Source of the DNA: Pampus argenteus
Lineage: Eukaryota; Chordata; Actinopteri; Scombriformes; Stromateidae
DNA: 64,000 bases
Direction of reading: 5' to 3'
Assembly: GCA_036937835.1 (NCBI GenBank)
Contig: CM072878.1
Coordinates: 3,806,001 to 3,870,000, forward strand
Shown here: positions 42,303-54,268 of the stretch, piece by piece
Layout: each line of letters begins with the position of its first letter
How positions within the stretch are numbered: position 1 is the first letter of the stretch
Notes under the pieces: generated by a model
Databases searched by the model: none
Seen by the model: only the letters and a program-made list of their open reading frames with translations
What the model was told of the DNA's origin: nothing
Made by a program: the position numbers and the translations under genes

Positions 42303-45300
42303 TCAGTCCTTTGGCATAAAGGTCTTTATACAGCCTTGATAACTTGGTTTTACCTCAATCTCTCTTAATCGATTGTCCTTGCCTGGAAATGTGGCAATGG
42401 GCCAGCTGTTGCATGTGACCTGCTTGTCTTTCAGTAGAACTAGGTCACCAACTTGCAGGTTCCTGCGAGGTTCAGTCCATTTCTGCCTTTGTTGCAATGT
42501 GGGCAAATACTCTCGCTTCCAGCGGGCCCAGAGCTGAATGGCAAAAGCTTGGGCTTGTCTCCATTGCTTGGTGTGAAGGTCTCCGTCCAGGAAGCCTTCG
42601 GGTGGGTGCAAGATTTCTGTGTAACGAGCATTGAAGGGGACAGGATGAAGGGGTTCTCTGGATCTGCAGACACTGGGAGGAGTGGCCTTGCATTTATGAT
42701 GGCTGTAATTTCGACCATGAGTGTGCATAACTCTTCGTCAGTCAGTTGTACCTTATTTTGTAGCAGCATGGAGTCCAGGGTTCGGCGGGCGAAACCAATC
42801 ATGCGCTCCCAAGATGTGGGAGGCGTGTGGAAAATGAGTGTGGAAATATGAATTCCCATTTGCAACCTTGGTCTGTAAGGTAGCTTTGCATTAATTTGTC
42901 CATCCCTAGTTTCTTTGAAGCTACAATAAAATTGGTGCCACGATCAGATAGCAGTTGTTTGGCGGGGCCTCTTAGTGCAAAGAAGCGGCGGAGGGCATTT
43001 ATACAGCTGGACATGTCTAAGGTTTTTATTACCTCGATATACACAGCTCTTGAACTCATGCATGTAAACATGATGGCCCACCGCTTACTTTCAGCTTGTC
43101 CGCCCTGGGTTTGCCTAGTTGTTATAGTCCAAGGCCTGAAGACATCGAGCCCGACATAGGTGAAGGGAGGACAAGTTTTGAGACATCCGGGTGGTAGATC
43201 TGCCATATGTTGTTGTTCTTGTGTTCCTCGTAGCTCACGGCAAGTTATACATTTGTGTATTACTGAGTTTACTAGTCTTTTGCCACCAATGAGCCACAAC
43301 ACTGCAGCTCTGATTGCCCCCTTCGTCAGATGACGGCCTCTGTGTTTGACTAGCTCATGATGATGACGCGTGAGCAGAAGGGAGATGTGATTGTCTTTGG
43401 GAAGAATTACTGGGTTCTCAATTTCGGAGTGTTTGAGTCGATCTCCAACAGCAATGGGACCATTCTGTAAGATTGGGCTGAGTTTTTGTGGGGGGCTCTG
43501 TTTTGGGATAGGTTGCCTTTAGGGCAGAAAGTTCTTTTTCAAAGTGAGCCCTTTGAGTCTCTTTGAGGATGACACTGTTTTCTTGAGCCATCTCCTCTAG
43601 TGTGAGAGGCAAGTGACATTTGTGCCAGGATTTGCATTCACTGTTTTGGTTAGTGCCATTGAAGGATTTTACAATATGGATAAGATTTGCTAGCCAAGTT
43701 GCGCAAGTTGTGACTTGGCGCCTTATTTCGTCGTCTTTGTCTGGTTCAATTAGATCAAACCTTCTACTTACAGATGTTGCCTCTGCAGGAGGAGGATGGA
43801 TGAAGGGTGGTCCGGTGAACCATGTGGACTTCATGAGGTGAGCTACTGACAATGATCTAGATGCATGGTCTGCTGGGATTTTCTCTGTACACACAGTGTC
43901 ATTGTTCAGGCCTTGATGACTATGTTGCCTGCTTGATTAAGGTAGATGTGTATGTCCTAGGGACATGTAGTTCCTCCAAGTCCTGAAGGGAATTTCTCCA
44001 TGTTTCCATTTTTTTTGTCCTGTGGAAGGAGTGTGTCCCAATCTGAACACTCTGAAGTGAGCTCTCTGAGTAGAGCCCTTCCTTGGATTGTGACTGGTGC
44101 TAATAGGCCCAGAGGATCAGACACTTTTAACAGTGAAACAGTGAAACAATGAAACATATGCTGTATGTCAGCCATAATTGCTATGGTCTCTGTCCAGAAG
44201 CGGAGAAGGACTCTAATCAGAGTATTATTTAGGTCAGGGCTAGTAAGGAGACCATTGTTGAGTGAAGCAACAGAGTACTGGGCGCTGGAATCAAAAACAA
44301 TTCTGATCTGGTTGGGCTTTTGTGGGTGGTAAACCCCAAAAGTTGGAAGAAACCAGCACTCCTCTGCTGGTCTTAATGGAGGTGCCACCTTAGCATGGCC
44401 ATTGGAGAAGATATTTTCCATAAACACCACATATTGTTCCTGCATTTCAGGTTTCCTGTTTAGGTTACGTTTTAGGGAGGAGAACCTAGTGACTGCCTGT
44501 TCTCTGTTGTTTGGCAATCGCTGGCGGCATTCTTTGAACGGAAGTGGGGCGACCCAGCTATTGTCCTCATCTCTGTACATTGCATTATCCATTATTTTTA
44601 GGAAGAGACTGCCCTGCATTGAGAGAGCTGGTTTATTGTCATTTCTTGTCTGGCTGAAAACCATTTGTCCTAGAGCTTGTTCAGGTGCTTTTCTTCCTCT
44701 ATTTGTGTGTGGCATTTCCTTAAGTTGCAGGAGGCTGTCACATGGTCTGAAAACTGTAGGGCACTTTCCAGAACAACGGTTTTGAGAGCGCTAACTGTGG
44801 GCCTATGAACTAGACAAGACAAACCTCTCCGACTACAACCCACTCCAGATCTAAGCATTATGCAAAGGGTCCATTGACTTTCTGCCTGACTTTATGTGCC
44901 TGTAAAACATCTCAACCTAGTAGTAGCAGTAGAAGTATCTCAGCCTTTGGGTCTAGTTCTGGGATGTACTTCGCTATGGACTGGAGGTGCGGTTGGTGTA
45001 ACACTGCACTAAGTGTTAGTATTTTACTCCTGTTGTTGGAGATGTCCTGACACTCAATAAGTGGGGGCAAAGGAATAACTACTGACCCATCAAGTGACTC
45101 AATCTGAAAGCCCTCAGCTATTTTGCCCCATGTTTCTACCACACCAGAGCATGTCCTAATGTTGTAGGAAAATGGTTCATTCTGAATGTCAAAAAGTTCA
45201 AGGAACGATTGCTCTGATTGTCTAAGATTACATAAGCTTTACTTGCCCTGTCCTTGTAACCTTTAGTGTACACCCGATGCGAGACATATCTTTGAACATG

Positions 45301-45784
45301 AATGAACCCACTGACCTGGACCACACACATCGGTGCAGCTTGTTGTGACATCGACTGCGTCTGGCCCAATTTCTCCCTCGCCGCCATTCTCTTGTGCTGG
45401 TGGGAGAGCCTTGTTGGCCTGTTGTGGAGGACCAGGATGCATGACTGTGTCGTGACTCATACTGTTGCATTCAGAGCACATTACTGTAGATCTACAGTCC
45501 TTAGCGAGATGAGTGTCTGAAGAGCACCATTTGAAGCATAATCCTTTCTCTTTGAGGAAGGCCTTTCGTAGTTTGTTCCTGAATGTTCTGCATTTTGTGA
45601 GTGGGTGTGACTTGTTAAGCAATTGGCAGTTCCTGTTAAAGTCCTTGTTGGGGGGTGAAACATTTGTTTTGTGCACAGTGATTGGTTCACTGGTGTTAAA
45701 GTTCTTTCCGTAAGGTTTTTCTTGTTTTGAGTGTATTTGGCTGTTTTGTTGGACGAAACGTTCCGTCTCTTTCCCTCTTTCCAT
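42303..45784 (-). pseudogene. BEL/Pao gag end and pol remnants
   Basis: From 5' to 3': zinc-knuckle region at 45263-45784 (CFKWCSSDTHLAKDC, CSECNSMSHDTVMH); protease region at 44900-45400; RT start at 43957-44715 (FLPTFGVYHPQKPNQIRIVFDSS, IMADIQHMF); then a jump to SDPLGLLAPVTIQG, so the RT palm with its YVDD is deleted. Next come RNase H-like sequence at 43418-43894 and integrase at 42440-43302 (CITCREL, YVGLDVFRPW, LLSDRGTNF, WERMIGFARRTL). The C-terminal domain (RRNLQVGDLVLLKD) ends near 42303. Several frameshifts separate the parts. It is inactive. Confidence 0.87.
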
Positions 45785-46200
45785 ATGAACTTGCAGAAGT
45801 AGTCAAAAGGTGGAAAACATCCTTGATTTTCTTCTTTATACTGTTGGCTGGGGTGTTATAGTGAGCCATGAATGGTGGGCTAAGTGGGCTGAGAGGAGTA
45901 TTTGGCTTCTCTAATTTGGGTTTTATTTCAAGTCTAGATTGATTGGACTTTCTTTATTTCGCAACATTGCCCATTGTAAGCTTTGGTGCAGATTCAATGG
46001 GCAGTGACGCTGAATGGTCTTCATCAGCTGGATGCCATGTTACAAATGTGTTAGGTGAGAGGTGATTGGTGATCCTTGAAGACATCGAGATTGTTGAGTG
46101 ACCATTTGAGATTACAAGTATTCACTTGTACGTTAAAACTTTACTTTCTCTGATAACGATTTTTTGCTTTTAAGTTCCTCTCGTATTGCCTCGACTTCCT

Positions 46201-46201
<1 letters not shown>

Positions 46202-46236
<35 letters not shown>

Positions 46237-46395
46237 CTTTATTTATCCCTGAAGGGAAATTAAGGTGTCACAGTAGTCCGGAAAAAATAGGAATAAAAAG
46301 AGCTAAAATATAAATAAAAATATGAATAAAAATACAAATAAAATAAGCAAATGAACTAAATAAAGTGCAGTGGCAAGGTGATGGTCGAATACTTA
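46202..46395 (-). mobile_element. LINE 3' tail with (GATA)n
   Basis: (GATA)n is followed by ACTTTATTTATCCCTGAAGG, the reverse-complemented 3' end of a fish Rex/RTE-like LINE, then about 150 bp of AT-rich body. It interrupts BEL gag. Confidence 0.6.
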
Positions 46396-46399
46396 TGGT

Positions 46400-47336
46400 A
46401 TGATGGTAATGTTTGTTGCCTGGTCTGGTGTGGGTAATGTGGACCAAGTATGGATTCAGAGGCTGAAAGTGGGTATTTATTGTGCAGCAGAAAAATGGCA
46501 AAAAGACTGGGCTGGCTGGTCGGAAGGCGGTGGAAAACTGCAGGTGGTGTGCGGCTGAGGTGGCAGGCTTGGCAGAGTTCCTGGAGAAAAGGCAGACAAA
46601 ATACGGTCAGTACCGGTACAGGCAGAATGCTACGCACTGAAGGCAACCATGAACTAGTTCGGGCCCGAAGTATACCACATACTAGCAAGGAACGGTATAA
46701 TCTGGCACAGAACAAAGGAACTGGGAGTTCTTGAGTAGTTGGTGATGACATGATGGTTTGCAGCTGAGTCCTGGGAGCAGAAGACCACACCTCCGAACCA
46801 CACCCACCTGGCAGACAGGGAGAAAACAAAACAAAAGACACAGAGGGAGGGAGGAGGCAGAGGAGAATGAAGCCATGGCAGCCTGGACCATGACAGTACC
46901 CCCTCCTCAACGGGCGCCTCCTGGCCACGTCCCCACCGGCGGACATCCAGGATGCGGCGGACAGTGAATGCCGGATGGCCATCAATGACCCGGGTGGGTG
47001 GAGGGGGCATGGCTGGAGGGCTCAGAGGACTGGTGGAAACGGGCTTGAGCAGAGATAAGTGGAAAGTAGGATGGACATTCAAAGCCGAGGGGAGCTTGAG
47101 CTGGACAACAGAAGGGTTGATGACTCTCTCAATCTCATATGGTCCTATGTACCTGGGAGCCAACTTACGTATCAACCTGGAGGGGGAGGTCACGTGAGGA
47201 GAGCCAAACCTTCTGACCAGACTGATAGACAGGGGCTGGAACATGGCGACGATTGGCCAGCTGTTGATTCCGGGCAGCAGAGCGGAGGAGAGCGGTGTGG
47301 ACAGCCTTCCATGGCAGCCTGGACCATGACAAATGT
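46400..47336 (-). pseudogene. Gypsy integrase C-terminus and flank
   Basis: The minus strand at 46900-47244 encodes SRLIRKLAPRYIGPYEIERV, LKLPSALNVHPTFHLSLLKPV and HPAFTVRRILDVRRWGRGQ, the end of a Ty3/Gypsy integrase. The chromodomain-like tail is missing. Two copies of CATGGCAGCCTGGACCATGACA (46873 and 47312, cited as a near-22-base repeat by position) suggest an internal deletion between short repeats. Confidence 0.8.
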
Positions 47337-47528
47337 TACTGATAATGACCGTGTATAATAACTATGACAGTATATAATATATAGTAATAATAATAATAAA
47401 ATAATAAATAATAAACATTGATAATAATAATAATAGCAATACAATATCTAATAGCAACAGTATATAATAATGATGACAATAATAATAATATGTACACATA
47501 GGAATGTGTCATATATTTAGCCTGTAAT
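47337..47528. repeat. AT-rich low-complexity tract with (ATA)/(AAT) repeats
   Basis: Long runs of TAATAATAAT-type repeats between the Gypsy and Rex1 fragments. Confidence 0.7.
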
Positions 47529-47855
47529 CTTACAAACTGTAGTCTACCCGCCAGATAGTCATTAACACAAGTGATGAGGGGAGCACTCACCTGCATATCC
47601 TGCAGTTTGGCCTTCAGCAGTCCGGGCTGGATAATGTTGAAGGCGCAAGAGAAGTCAAAGAACATGATGCAGACTGAGGTGTTAGGTCTGTCCAGGGAGG
47701 AGTAGGCCCTCTACAGCAGGAAGATGATTGCATCATCAACCCCAACATGGGGCTGATATGCAAACTGCAGAGGGTTTTGCGATGGGCACAACAGTGGCCT
47801 GAGGTGTGCCAGGACCAGTCTCTGCATGACCTTCAAGATGTGAGAGGTCAGTGCC

Positions 47856-49522
47856 AAATCAAATCAAATCAAATCAAATTTTATTTATATAGCCCAAAAT
47901 CACAAAATACATTTGTCTCACAATGAATAATAGTGATAAATAATGACAATGATAAAATGAGAATAATGACAATGAATGATGAATTATTACAGTAACAGTG
48001 AAACTAGTGGTAAAGATACAGATGCACAGTAGCAAATCATTAACTAACTATAAACTGTAATGGGGATATGGCAACAATGATGACGGCGACAACACACGAA
48101 GAAAGACGCCACGCAGGACCACAGCAGCAGACACAGTACACAAGAACCTGCTGGACGAGAGAGCACAGAAACTCCGGGGAAGAAGTTTAATTAGTAACAT
48201 GATAGATAGATAGATGGATTAGATAGATGGATAGATAAGGAGAGAGAGAACGAGAGGGTATGTGAGTCCCCCAGCAGTCTAGTTCTATGGCAGCATAACT
48301 AAGGGATGACCTGAGCCAGCCCTAACTATAAGCTTTATCAAAAAGGAAAGTCTTAAGTCTACTCTTAAAGGTGTTGATCGTGTCTGCCTCCCGAACACAG
48401 AGTGGTAGTTTATTCCACAGAAGAGAAGCTTGATAGCTGAAAGCTCCCAATCTACTTTTAGATAGGAACCACAAGGAACCCAGCATCCTGGGAGCGCAGT
48501 GTTCTAGTGGGGTGGTAAGGTACTATGAGCTCTTTTAGATATGATGGTGCCTGACCATGAAGTGCTTTGTAAGTTAATAGAAGAATTTTAAATTCTATTC
48601 TAGATTTAACGGGTAGCCAGTGCAAGGAAGCCAAAATGGGAGAGATGTGATCTCTGATTTTGGTTCCTGTCAGAACACGTGCAGCAGCATTCTGAATCAG
48701 CTGCAAACTCTTAAGAGACTTATTAGAGCAGCCTGATAGCAAAGAGTTACAATAGTCCAGCCTAGAAGTAACAAATGCATGGACTAGTTTTTCTGCATCC
48801 GCTTGAGAAATGATGCGTCTGATTTTGGCAATGTTACGTAAGTGGAAGAATGCAGTCCTCGAAAGTTGTTTTATATGGTCATTAAAGGACAAATCCTGAT
48901 CAAAAACAACTCCAAGATTTTTTACGGTGGAGCTGGAGGCCAGGGTGATCCCATCTAAGGCTAAATCTCTGGAATGATAGTTTCTAAGGTGTTTGGGTCC
49001 TATTACGAGAACTTCAGTTTTATCTGAATTTAGCATCAGAAAATTGTGGGTCATCCAATTTTTTATGTCCTTAATGCATGCTTGGAGTTTAATTAAGTGA
49101 TTGGTTTCATCAGGCTTGATCGATAAATATAATTGGGTGTTGTCGGCATAACAGTGAAAGTTAATTGAATGATTCCTAATAATGTTCCCTAGAGGAAGCA
49201 TATATAAACTGAAAAGAAGTGGCCCTAATACAGAACCTCGTGAGACTCCATGAGAAACTTTGGTTTGCATGGAGGATTCATCATTAACATGAACAAACTG
49301 AGAACGGTCTAGGAAATATGACTTAAACCAGCCTAGGGCGGTTCCTTTAATGCCAATTTGATATTCCAGTCTCTGTAAGAGAATCTGATGGTCAATGGTG
49401 TCAAATGAGGCACTAAGATCTAATAGGACAAGTACAGAGATGAGTCCTTTGTCTGATGCCATTAGGAGGTCGTTTGTAACTTTAACTAGTGCGGCCTCTG
49501 TGCTAGGATTTACTCTAAATCC
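47856..49522 (-). mobile_element. 5'-truncated L2 nested in Rex1
   Basis: Starts with repeated AAATC units at left (3' tail) and covers the UTR with one internal UTR deletion after TTTGTCTCA. It continues through the last 360 codons of ORF2 with an intact CYADN/D-type box; here it reads CYADNTQLYL, so the catalytic aspartate pair is mutated. It ends at the hairpin 49498-49530. A six-base CAGTGC occurs on both flanks. Confidence 0.9.
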
Positions 49523-49530
49523 TAGCACAG
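49498..49530. repeat. Perfect 15-bp inverted repeat with 3-nt loop at the L2 5' junction
   Basis: CTGTGCTAGGATTTA, then CTC, then its exact complement. In the full-length L2 only AAATCCT of the right arm exists and the left arm has TATG instead of TAGG. Both the extension and the base change are explained by copying one arm from the other. A second perfect 9-bp hairpin (49528-49536 with 49540-49548) follows. Confidence 0.95.
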
Positions 49531-51210
49531 GCCAGTGCGACTGGCCTGTAGTCCTCCAGTGCAGCAGGATGTCCATTTTTGGGCACTGGAACCAGGCAGG
49601 ATGTTTTTCAGAGCAGTGGCACTCTATGAAGGAGTAGATTCAGGTTGAAGAGGTCCATGGTGGGTGTTAAAGGGGGCAAGGGTGGTGAGGGGTAAATGGT
49701 GGTGAGGGAAGTGGGGGGTTGTTGTTTTGTGATGCAGTAGAAGGGTTGCAAGGGGTGGGTGGGATAGAGTTGAACCTATTGAAAAACATGTTCAGCTCGT
49801 TGGCACGTCTCTCTGTGTTTTAGCTGACTTTGTACCTGCTTAAGTTCTGCCCGGTCCCCTGATCTAAAGGCCCTCTTCTTCTCATTTAGGAGGATCTTCA
49901 GGTCACTGGTTACCCATGGTTTGGTGTTTGGGTAGCAGCGGACCTCTTTAGTGGGCATGGTGTTATCAATGCAGAACCCACTTGGAGACACAGTAAGTCA
50001 GCATCTTCACCATGTGGCTCATACAGAGCATCCCAGTCAGTAGCCTCCAGCGCTCCACGCATTGTCTCTATGGCCTCAGAAGACCATTTCATCACTGTCC
50101 TCATTGTGAATGGGTGCTGCTGAGCCATAGGCTTGTATAATGGTGAGAGCAGGACCAGGTTGTGGTCTGACCTGCCTAGTGGTGGTAGGGCAGTGGAGCT
50201 GTACGCATCCCTAACATTTGTGTACAGCAGGTCCAAAGTCTTATTTTCCCGGGTGGTACATGTAACAAACTGGTGGAAGGATGGGAGTGTGGATGAGAGA
50301 GAGACATGGTTGAAGTCACTTGTGATAATGATGAAGGCTCCGGGGTGTTTTGTCTGTAATCCAGCAGTCACGGTGTGGATGATGATGATGCTGCTTCCGC
50401 ATTTCCAGAAGGGGAATGTAAACGGTGATGGCGATAACACTGGTGAATTCCCTCTGCAACTAATATGGACGGAGTCCGACGGCGACAAGCTCGATGTCCG
50501 GGCTGCAGAGTTGCTCTTTAACAGAGACGTGACCGGGGTGACACCACCTGTTGTTCACAAACACGGCGAGGCCTCCTCCTTTCTTCTTGGCTGTCGCGGT
50601 GGTGTCTCTGTCGGCTTGAACCGTCTGGAAGCCGGGAATGGTGACGTTAAAGTCTGGTATCTGCTCATGCAGCCATGTCTCCGTGAAACACATGATACTG
50701 GACTTTTTGTACTCCCTCTGCGTTTTGACTAGCACTTCCAGTTCGTCCACTTTATTTCAAAGGGACCTCACATTGCCAGTGATGACTGCAGGAATGTAGG
50801 GCTTAAACTTTCTCTTCTTCATCCTCCGTATTAGTCCCCCTCTGCAGCCTTGCCTTCTTCTCCTTAACTCCCTAGTTATGATGGGTCTCTCTCCGGCCAA
50901 GAGAGTCAGGGACCTCAGGGCCATCAGCTGGTCGCGGGTGTAAACAATGCCAGCGGTGCTGCAGGCATGGCTCCCAGTGATCCGGAGAGACCCAAGTACA
51001 ATTAAAATGATGCAATGTGAAATGATGAAATGTGCAATCCGTGCGAAAAGCATCTCACCGTTGTATGTAGTGATGATGCACAGGACAGTGTAAAGTTTAA
51101 CACACAAAAAACACAAAAATACTATAAAAATACAGAAAAACTAAAAGAACTACACTGAGCTACTGCAACAGGTTGCCACTAGGACGGCGCCATCTTGAGC
51201 AAAGTATCTA

Positions 51211-53237
51211 CCGTATTTTCACGACTATAAGGCGCATATAAACGTCTTAGATTTTTTTCAAAATGTGCGGCGCGCCCTATAGTGCAGTGCGCCCTATGTG
51301 TGCGTTGTGGTTTTTGTTGTTGTTGTAAGGCGGACGTAAAAGAGACCACCATGAGTAGGACGTGGTAGAGAGGGGGATGTGTGGGCGTGGATTGTGTATA
51401 AAACAACAGGTATGTGCTTTATGCAGAACATTGTTGTTTTAACAACCCTGAAAATGGCAAAGAGACACGCTTATGAAGCTCAGTTTAAACTGAAGGCTAT
51501 CAGCTACGCCGAGGAATATGGGAATCGAGCCGCCGCGAGAGAATATAAAATTAACGAGTCGATGGTTCGCAAGTGGAGAACGAGCTCCGACAGGTGAAGA
51601 CTCAGCTGAGTTTCCGCGGACATAAGCGAGGTGGCCGGAGTTAGAGGAAAGACTCGAGCAATGTATCGTTGAGCAAAGAGCGAGCAGGAGGAGCGTTTCG
51701 ACTGTCACCATCCGACTCAGAGCAGTAACGCTAGCGGAGGAAATGAAAATTGAACATTTCCAAGGAGGTCCGTCTTGGTGCTGGCGTTTTATGAAACGGT
51801 GCAATTTTTCCATCCGGACCAGGACTACAGTAGCGCAGCGGCGTCCGGCGGATTGTTATGAAAAGCTGGCGAATTTCCGGTCCTACTGCCAGAAGCACAT
51901 CGCCGAAAAGCGCATCCAGCCGAGCCACATCACCAACATGGACGAGGTGCCGCTAACTTTCGACATCCCGGTGAGTCACACGGTGGAGAAAAGGGAACCA
52001 GCACTGTAGCGATACGCACAACGGGGTACGAAAAGGCTTCGTTTACTGCTGTGCTTAGCTGCCACGCTAACGGACAGAAACTGCCGAGTGGCTGAGGCAG
52101 CTGTATGTAAGGAGACCGGGAGGTTTTTTCCACACATCACCGTCGCTTCTGACTTGTGACTCAATGCGAGCGCATCTCACAGCCGATGTGAAACAGAAAG
52201 TGAAGCAGATGAACGCTACGCTTGCTGTTATTCCGGGAGGTGAACCGGTCGTTCAAAGTGAGGCTGCGAGCGGTGTGGGACACAGTTTCACGAAGAGTGG
52301 TAGGCAGCGCCGGGCGAGCTACGCCACAGTTTGACTTCACATCACCGTCGCTTCTGATTTGTGACTCTATGCGAGCGCATCTCACAGCCGATGTAGGGTG
52401 ACCAGATGCCCCGCTTTGTGCGCGACAGTCCCGCATTTTGAAATTGAGATAATGTCCCGCATTGTTATTGACAGTGGCACTTGATTTTTTTAAAAGCAGT
52501 CTCACAGTAGGTAGGCTATAACCTGGCGTTTACGCAGCGCAAACAGCTGTGTGTATGGACTCGGGAGACGGGACAGGCTGAGCTGTCATTAGGGGGCGGG
52601 CGGGGTGGGCTCTGTCAATCAAGCTAGACGCGAGTGCGCGCGCCCGCTGCACGGCAGCGCCAAAAACAACAACAGCGTCGCATGCAGCAGCCAGCAGGAG
52701 ACATGGAGGAAAAAGATGGAAGCACTTGTAAAAAAAAAAAAGTAAATGCAGCTATAACAAGGAGTGGGACCGGCCGTTCAAAGTGAGGCTGCGAGCGGCG
52801 TGGGAGCGATGGATGACCACAGCTTCACGAAGAGTGGTAGGCAGCGCCGGGCGAGCTACGCCACAGTTTGACTTCGATGGATTTTATTAATGACTGTTAC
52901 CGGTAATGTGCTTGTTTTTACCATGCCGACGCCTATTGATTATTGAGTGATGATTAGAAAATGTTATTACTTTGTAATTAATACTTGAATAAAGCACAAA
53001 CAAACTCAGTTTTGCTCCCGATCTATTTTTTTTTAAATACGCACACTTGTATGCGTGTGTGTTGTTGTAAGGCGGACGTACGTATGGTAGTAGAGTATAT
53101 AAAATGTATATAAAATGTATATAAAACGTGCGCCCTATCGTCAGGTGCGCCCTATGTGTGTGTTAAATACAGAAATGGCACACATAAATGAAACTGCGCC
53201 TTTTCATACGGTGCGCCTTTTGGTCGTGAAAATACGG
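51211..53237 (+). mobile_element. pogo/Tigger-like DNA transposon
   Basis: Inverted termini CCGTATTTTCACGAC and GTCGTGAAAATACGG are flanked by TA (51209-51210 and 53238-53239). Near-terminal GGCGC motifs repeat on both sides. It carries a degenerate pogo-type transposase and internally duplicated segments. It sits at the junction between Rex1 and BEL gag. Confidence 0.9.
51454..52338 (+). pseudogene. pogo/jerky-like transposase remnant
   Basis: MAKRHAYEAQFKLKAISYAEEYGNRAAAREY is a CENP-B/pogo N-terminal helix-turn-helix ending in VRKWR. After a stop at about 51597, another frame shows GGPSWCWRFMKR and NMDEVPLTFDIPVS, the start of the pogo DDE nuclease. The C-terminal part (QMNATLAVIPGG, FKVRLRAVWDT) is readable near 52200-52290. 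The middle of the nuclease is deleted, so it is inactive. Confidence 0.82.
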
Positions 53238-53239
53238 TA

Positions 53240-53465
53240 ACACTTGTGCTTTAGCAACTGCAGCATCAGTTTCGCTTCGTAATGTTAGCACTTGCAATTC
53301 TGAGTCTATTTAAGTTTTATCTACTTTTAATTGTGCTTCTTTGGTTGCATACAATGCTCTCACCTTAGCAGCCTCTGCTTTAGCTTGAGCATGGGAGGCG
53401 CTTACCACTGATCCAGATGAGGAGCTGTTCCTGAGACTGCGTGCAGACTTGTTGCTGGATGCCAT
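53240..53465 (-). pseudogene. BEL gag N-terminus
   Basis: Reads MASSNKSARSLRNSSSSGSV and then a helical lysine/alanine-rich stretch (EAAKVRALYATKEAQLK), the usual BEL gag start. There is an in-frame TAA at about residue 52. Downstream it is cut by the pogo insertion, with continuation at 46190 (EVEAIREELKSKK) on the far side of the nested block. Confidence 0.78.
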
Positions 53466-53504
53466 TTTTACTGTGGAGAATCATTAATTGTTGCCTTTTC
53501 ACTG

Positions 53505-54013
53505 TGTTTTCAACAAAGATGTTGGTGACACTGAGTTAAACCACAAATGAAGACCCTGGAGTTGAGTTGCAGCATTTTATTGCCTCCATGAACATGTGGT
53601 GAAAACTGTAATAACAGAAAGATGAACACGATCTCAAAACATGGAGTCATTAATGCAAAAGTGCGTCAAACTTATTAAATTTAAAATTAGAAATAATAGT
53701 CAATATACAAACTCGTGTGTAAACTATCGAAAAATTAAACATTCATGCCTGATGATTCAACTGAGGATGGCATCGGACAGCATTGCCAGGCCATTTTTCG
53801 CTCATGGACCTTTGTTTACAACTGAAGACAGATCAAACCGGAAGTATGTAACCAGGAACCGGAAGTGCATTTATCGATAATAATTTTTCTGTATAAAAGT
53901 AACTAACATAACTAAGCCATGAATTATGCATCTTATTAACCTTTAACATCATATAAAAAAATTCCAAATCAATTATTTAAACCCATCAACAAATATTCAC
54001 TTTAAAGGCAACA
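53505..54013 (-). repeat. BEL 5' LTR
   Basis: 509 bp, homologous to 41738-42258 with numerous substitutions and indels. The outer end (54013) lies 161 nt upstream of RBFOX exon C. Confidence 0.88.
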
Positions 54014-54137
54014 CTTCGGACTAATTTTGTACTGTTATTTTGGATGTTAAACCAGAAATTTTTTGTCTACAGTAGTCCTATTGAAAAGCCATTGTGCACT
54101 GTAATGTTGGGTATTAATACATGTGTACAAAATAATC

Positions 54138-54143
54138 TGCATG
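54138..54143 (+). promoter_or_regulatory. TGCATG RBFOX-binding motif upstream of exon C
   Basis: A full UGCAUG hexamer ending 31 nt before exon C, within the branch/polypyrimidine area. Binding upstream of an exon usually favours skipping. Confidence 0.7.
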
Positions 54144-54174
54144 TTGTCCTTGCCTCTTTCCATCCTCCATGCAG

Positions 54175-54267
54175 GGTTTTGGGTTCGTAACATTTGAGCG
54201 TAGTGTGGATGGCGAAAGGGCCAGAGAGAAATTACATGGCACCGTGGTAGAAGGACGTAAAATAGAG
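54175..54267 (+). CDS. rbfox1: RBFOX exon C (93 nt): RNP1 half of the RRM
   Basis: Acceptor CTCCATGCAG, donor GTGCAT (weak at +3 to +6). The 31 codons GFGFVTFERSVDGERAREK to VVEGRKIE contain RNP1 (KGFGFVTF with the previous Lys). HGTVVEGRKIE matches RBFOX1/2, not the NGTIVEGRKIE of RBFOX3. ERSVDGE replaces the usual ENSADAD. The size is the canonical 93-nt exon whose skipping, known in vertebrate RBFOX genes, yields a dominant-negative protein with a broken RRM. Confidence 0.95.
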
Positions 54268-54268
54268 G

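Larger units (their letters stand above)
47529..51190 (-). pseudogene. Rex1-like LINE, endonuclease and partial RT, split by an L2
   Basis: The 5' part (50460-51116) encodes a basic leader (RRRRQGCRGGLIRRMKKRK) and the endonuclease start (IMCFTETWL, GGGLAVFVNNRWC). Positions 49910-50350 carry ITSDFNHV and LGRSDHNLVLL. The RT beginning is at 49530-49620. After the L2, 47529-47850 continues with the RT palm start (MFFDFSCAFNIIQPG). The frame is broken several times and the catalytic FADD box is not present. The 5' end near 51190 (GGCGCCATCTTG) may be the true LINE start. Confidence 0.8.
41738..54013 (-). mobile_element. BEL/Pao LTR retrotransposon, expanded by nested insertions
   Basis: Two LTRs bound it. 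The left runs 41738-42258 and the right 53505-54013, both starting TGTTTTCAACAA and ending AAAGGCAAC(A). They differ at many positions, so the insertion is old. Gag begins beside the right LTR and pol fragments lie beside the left LTR, giving minus orientation. About 7 kb (46200-53240) of the 12.3 kb is later insertions. No matching 5-bp duplication flanks it (TGTAG versus CTTCG). It fills most of the RBFOX intron between exons B and C and ends 161 nt before exon C. Confidence 0.9.
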
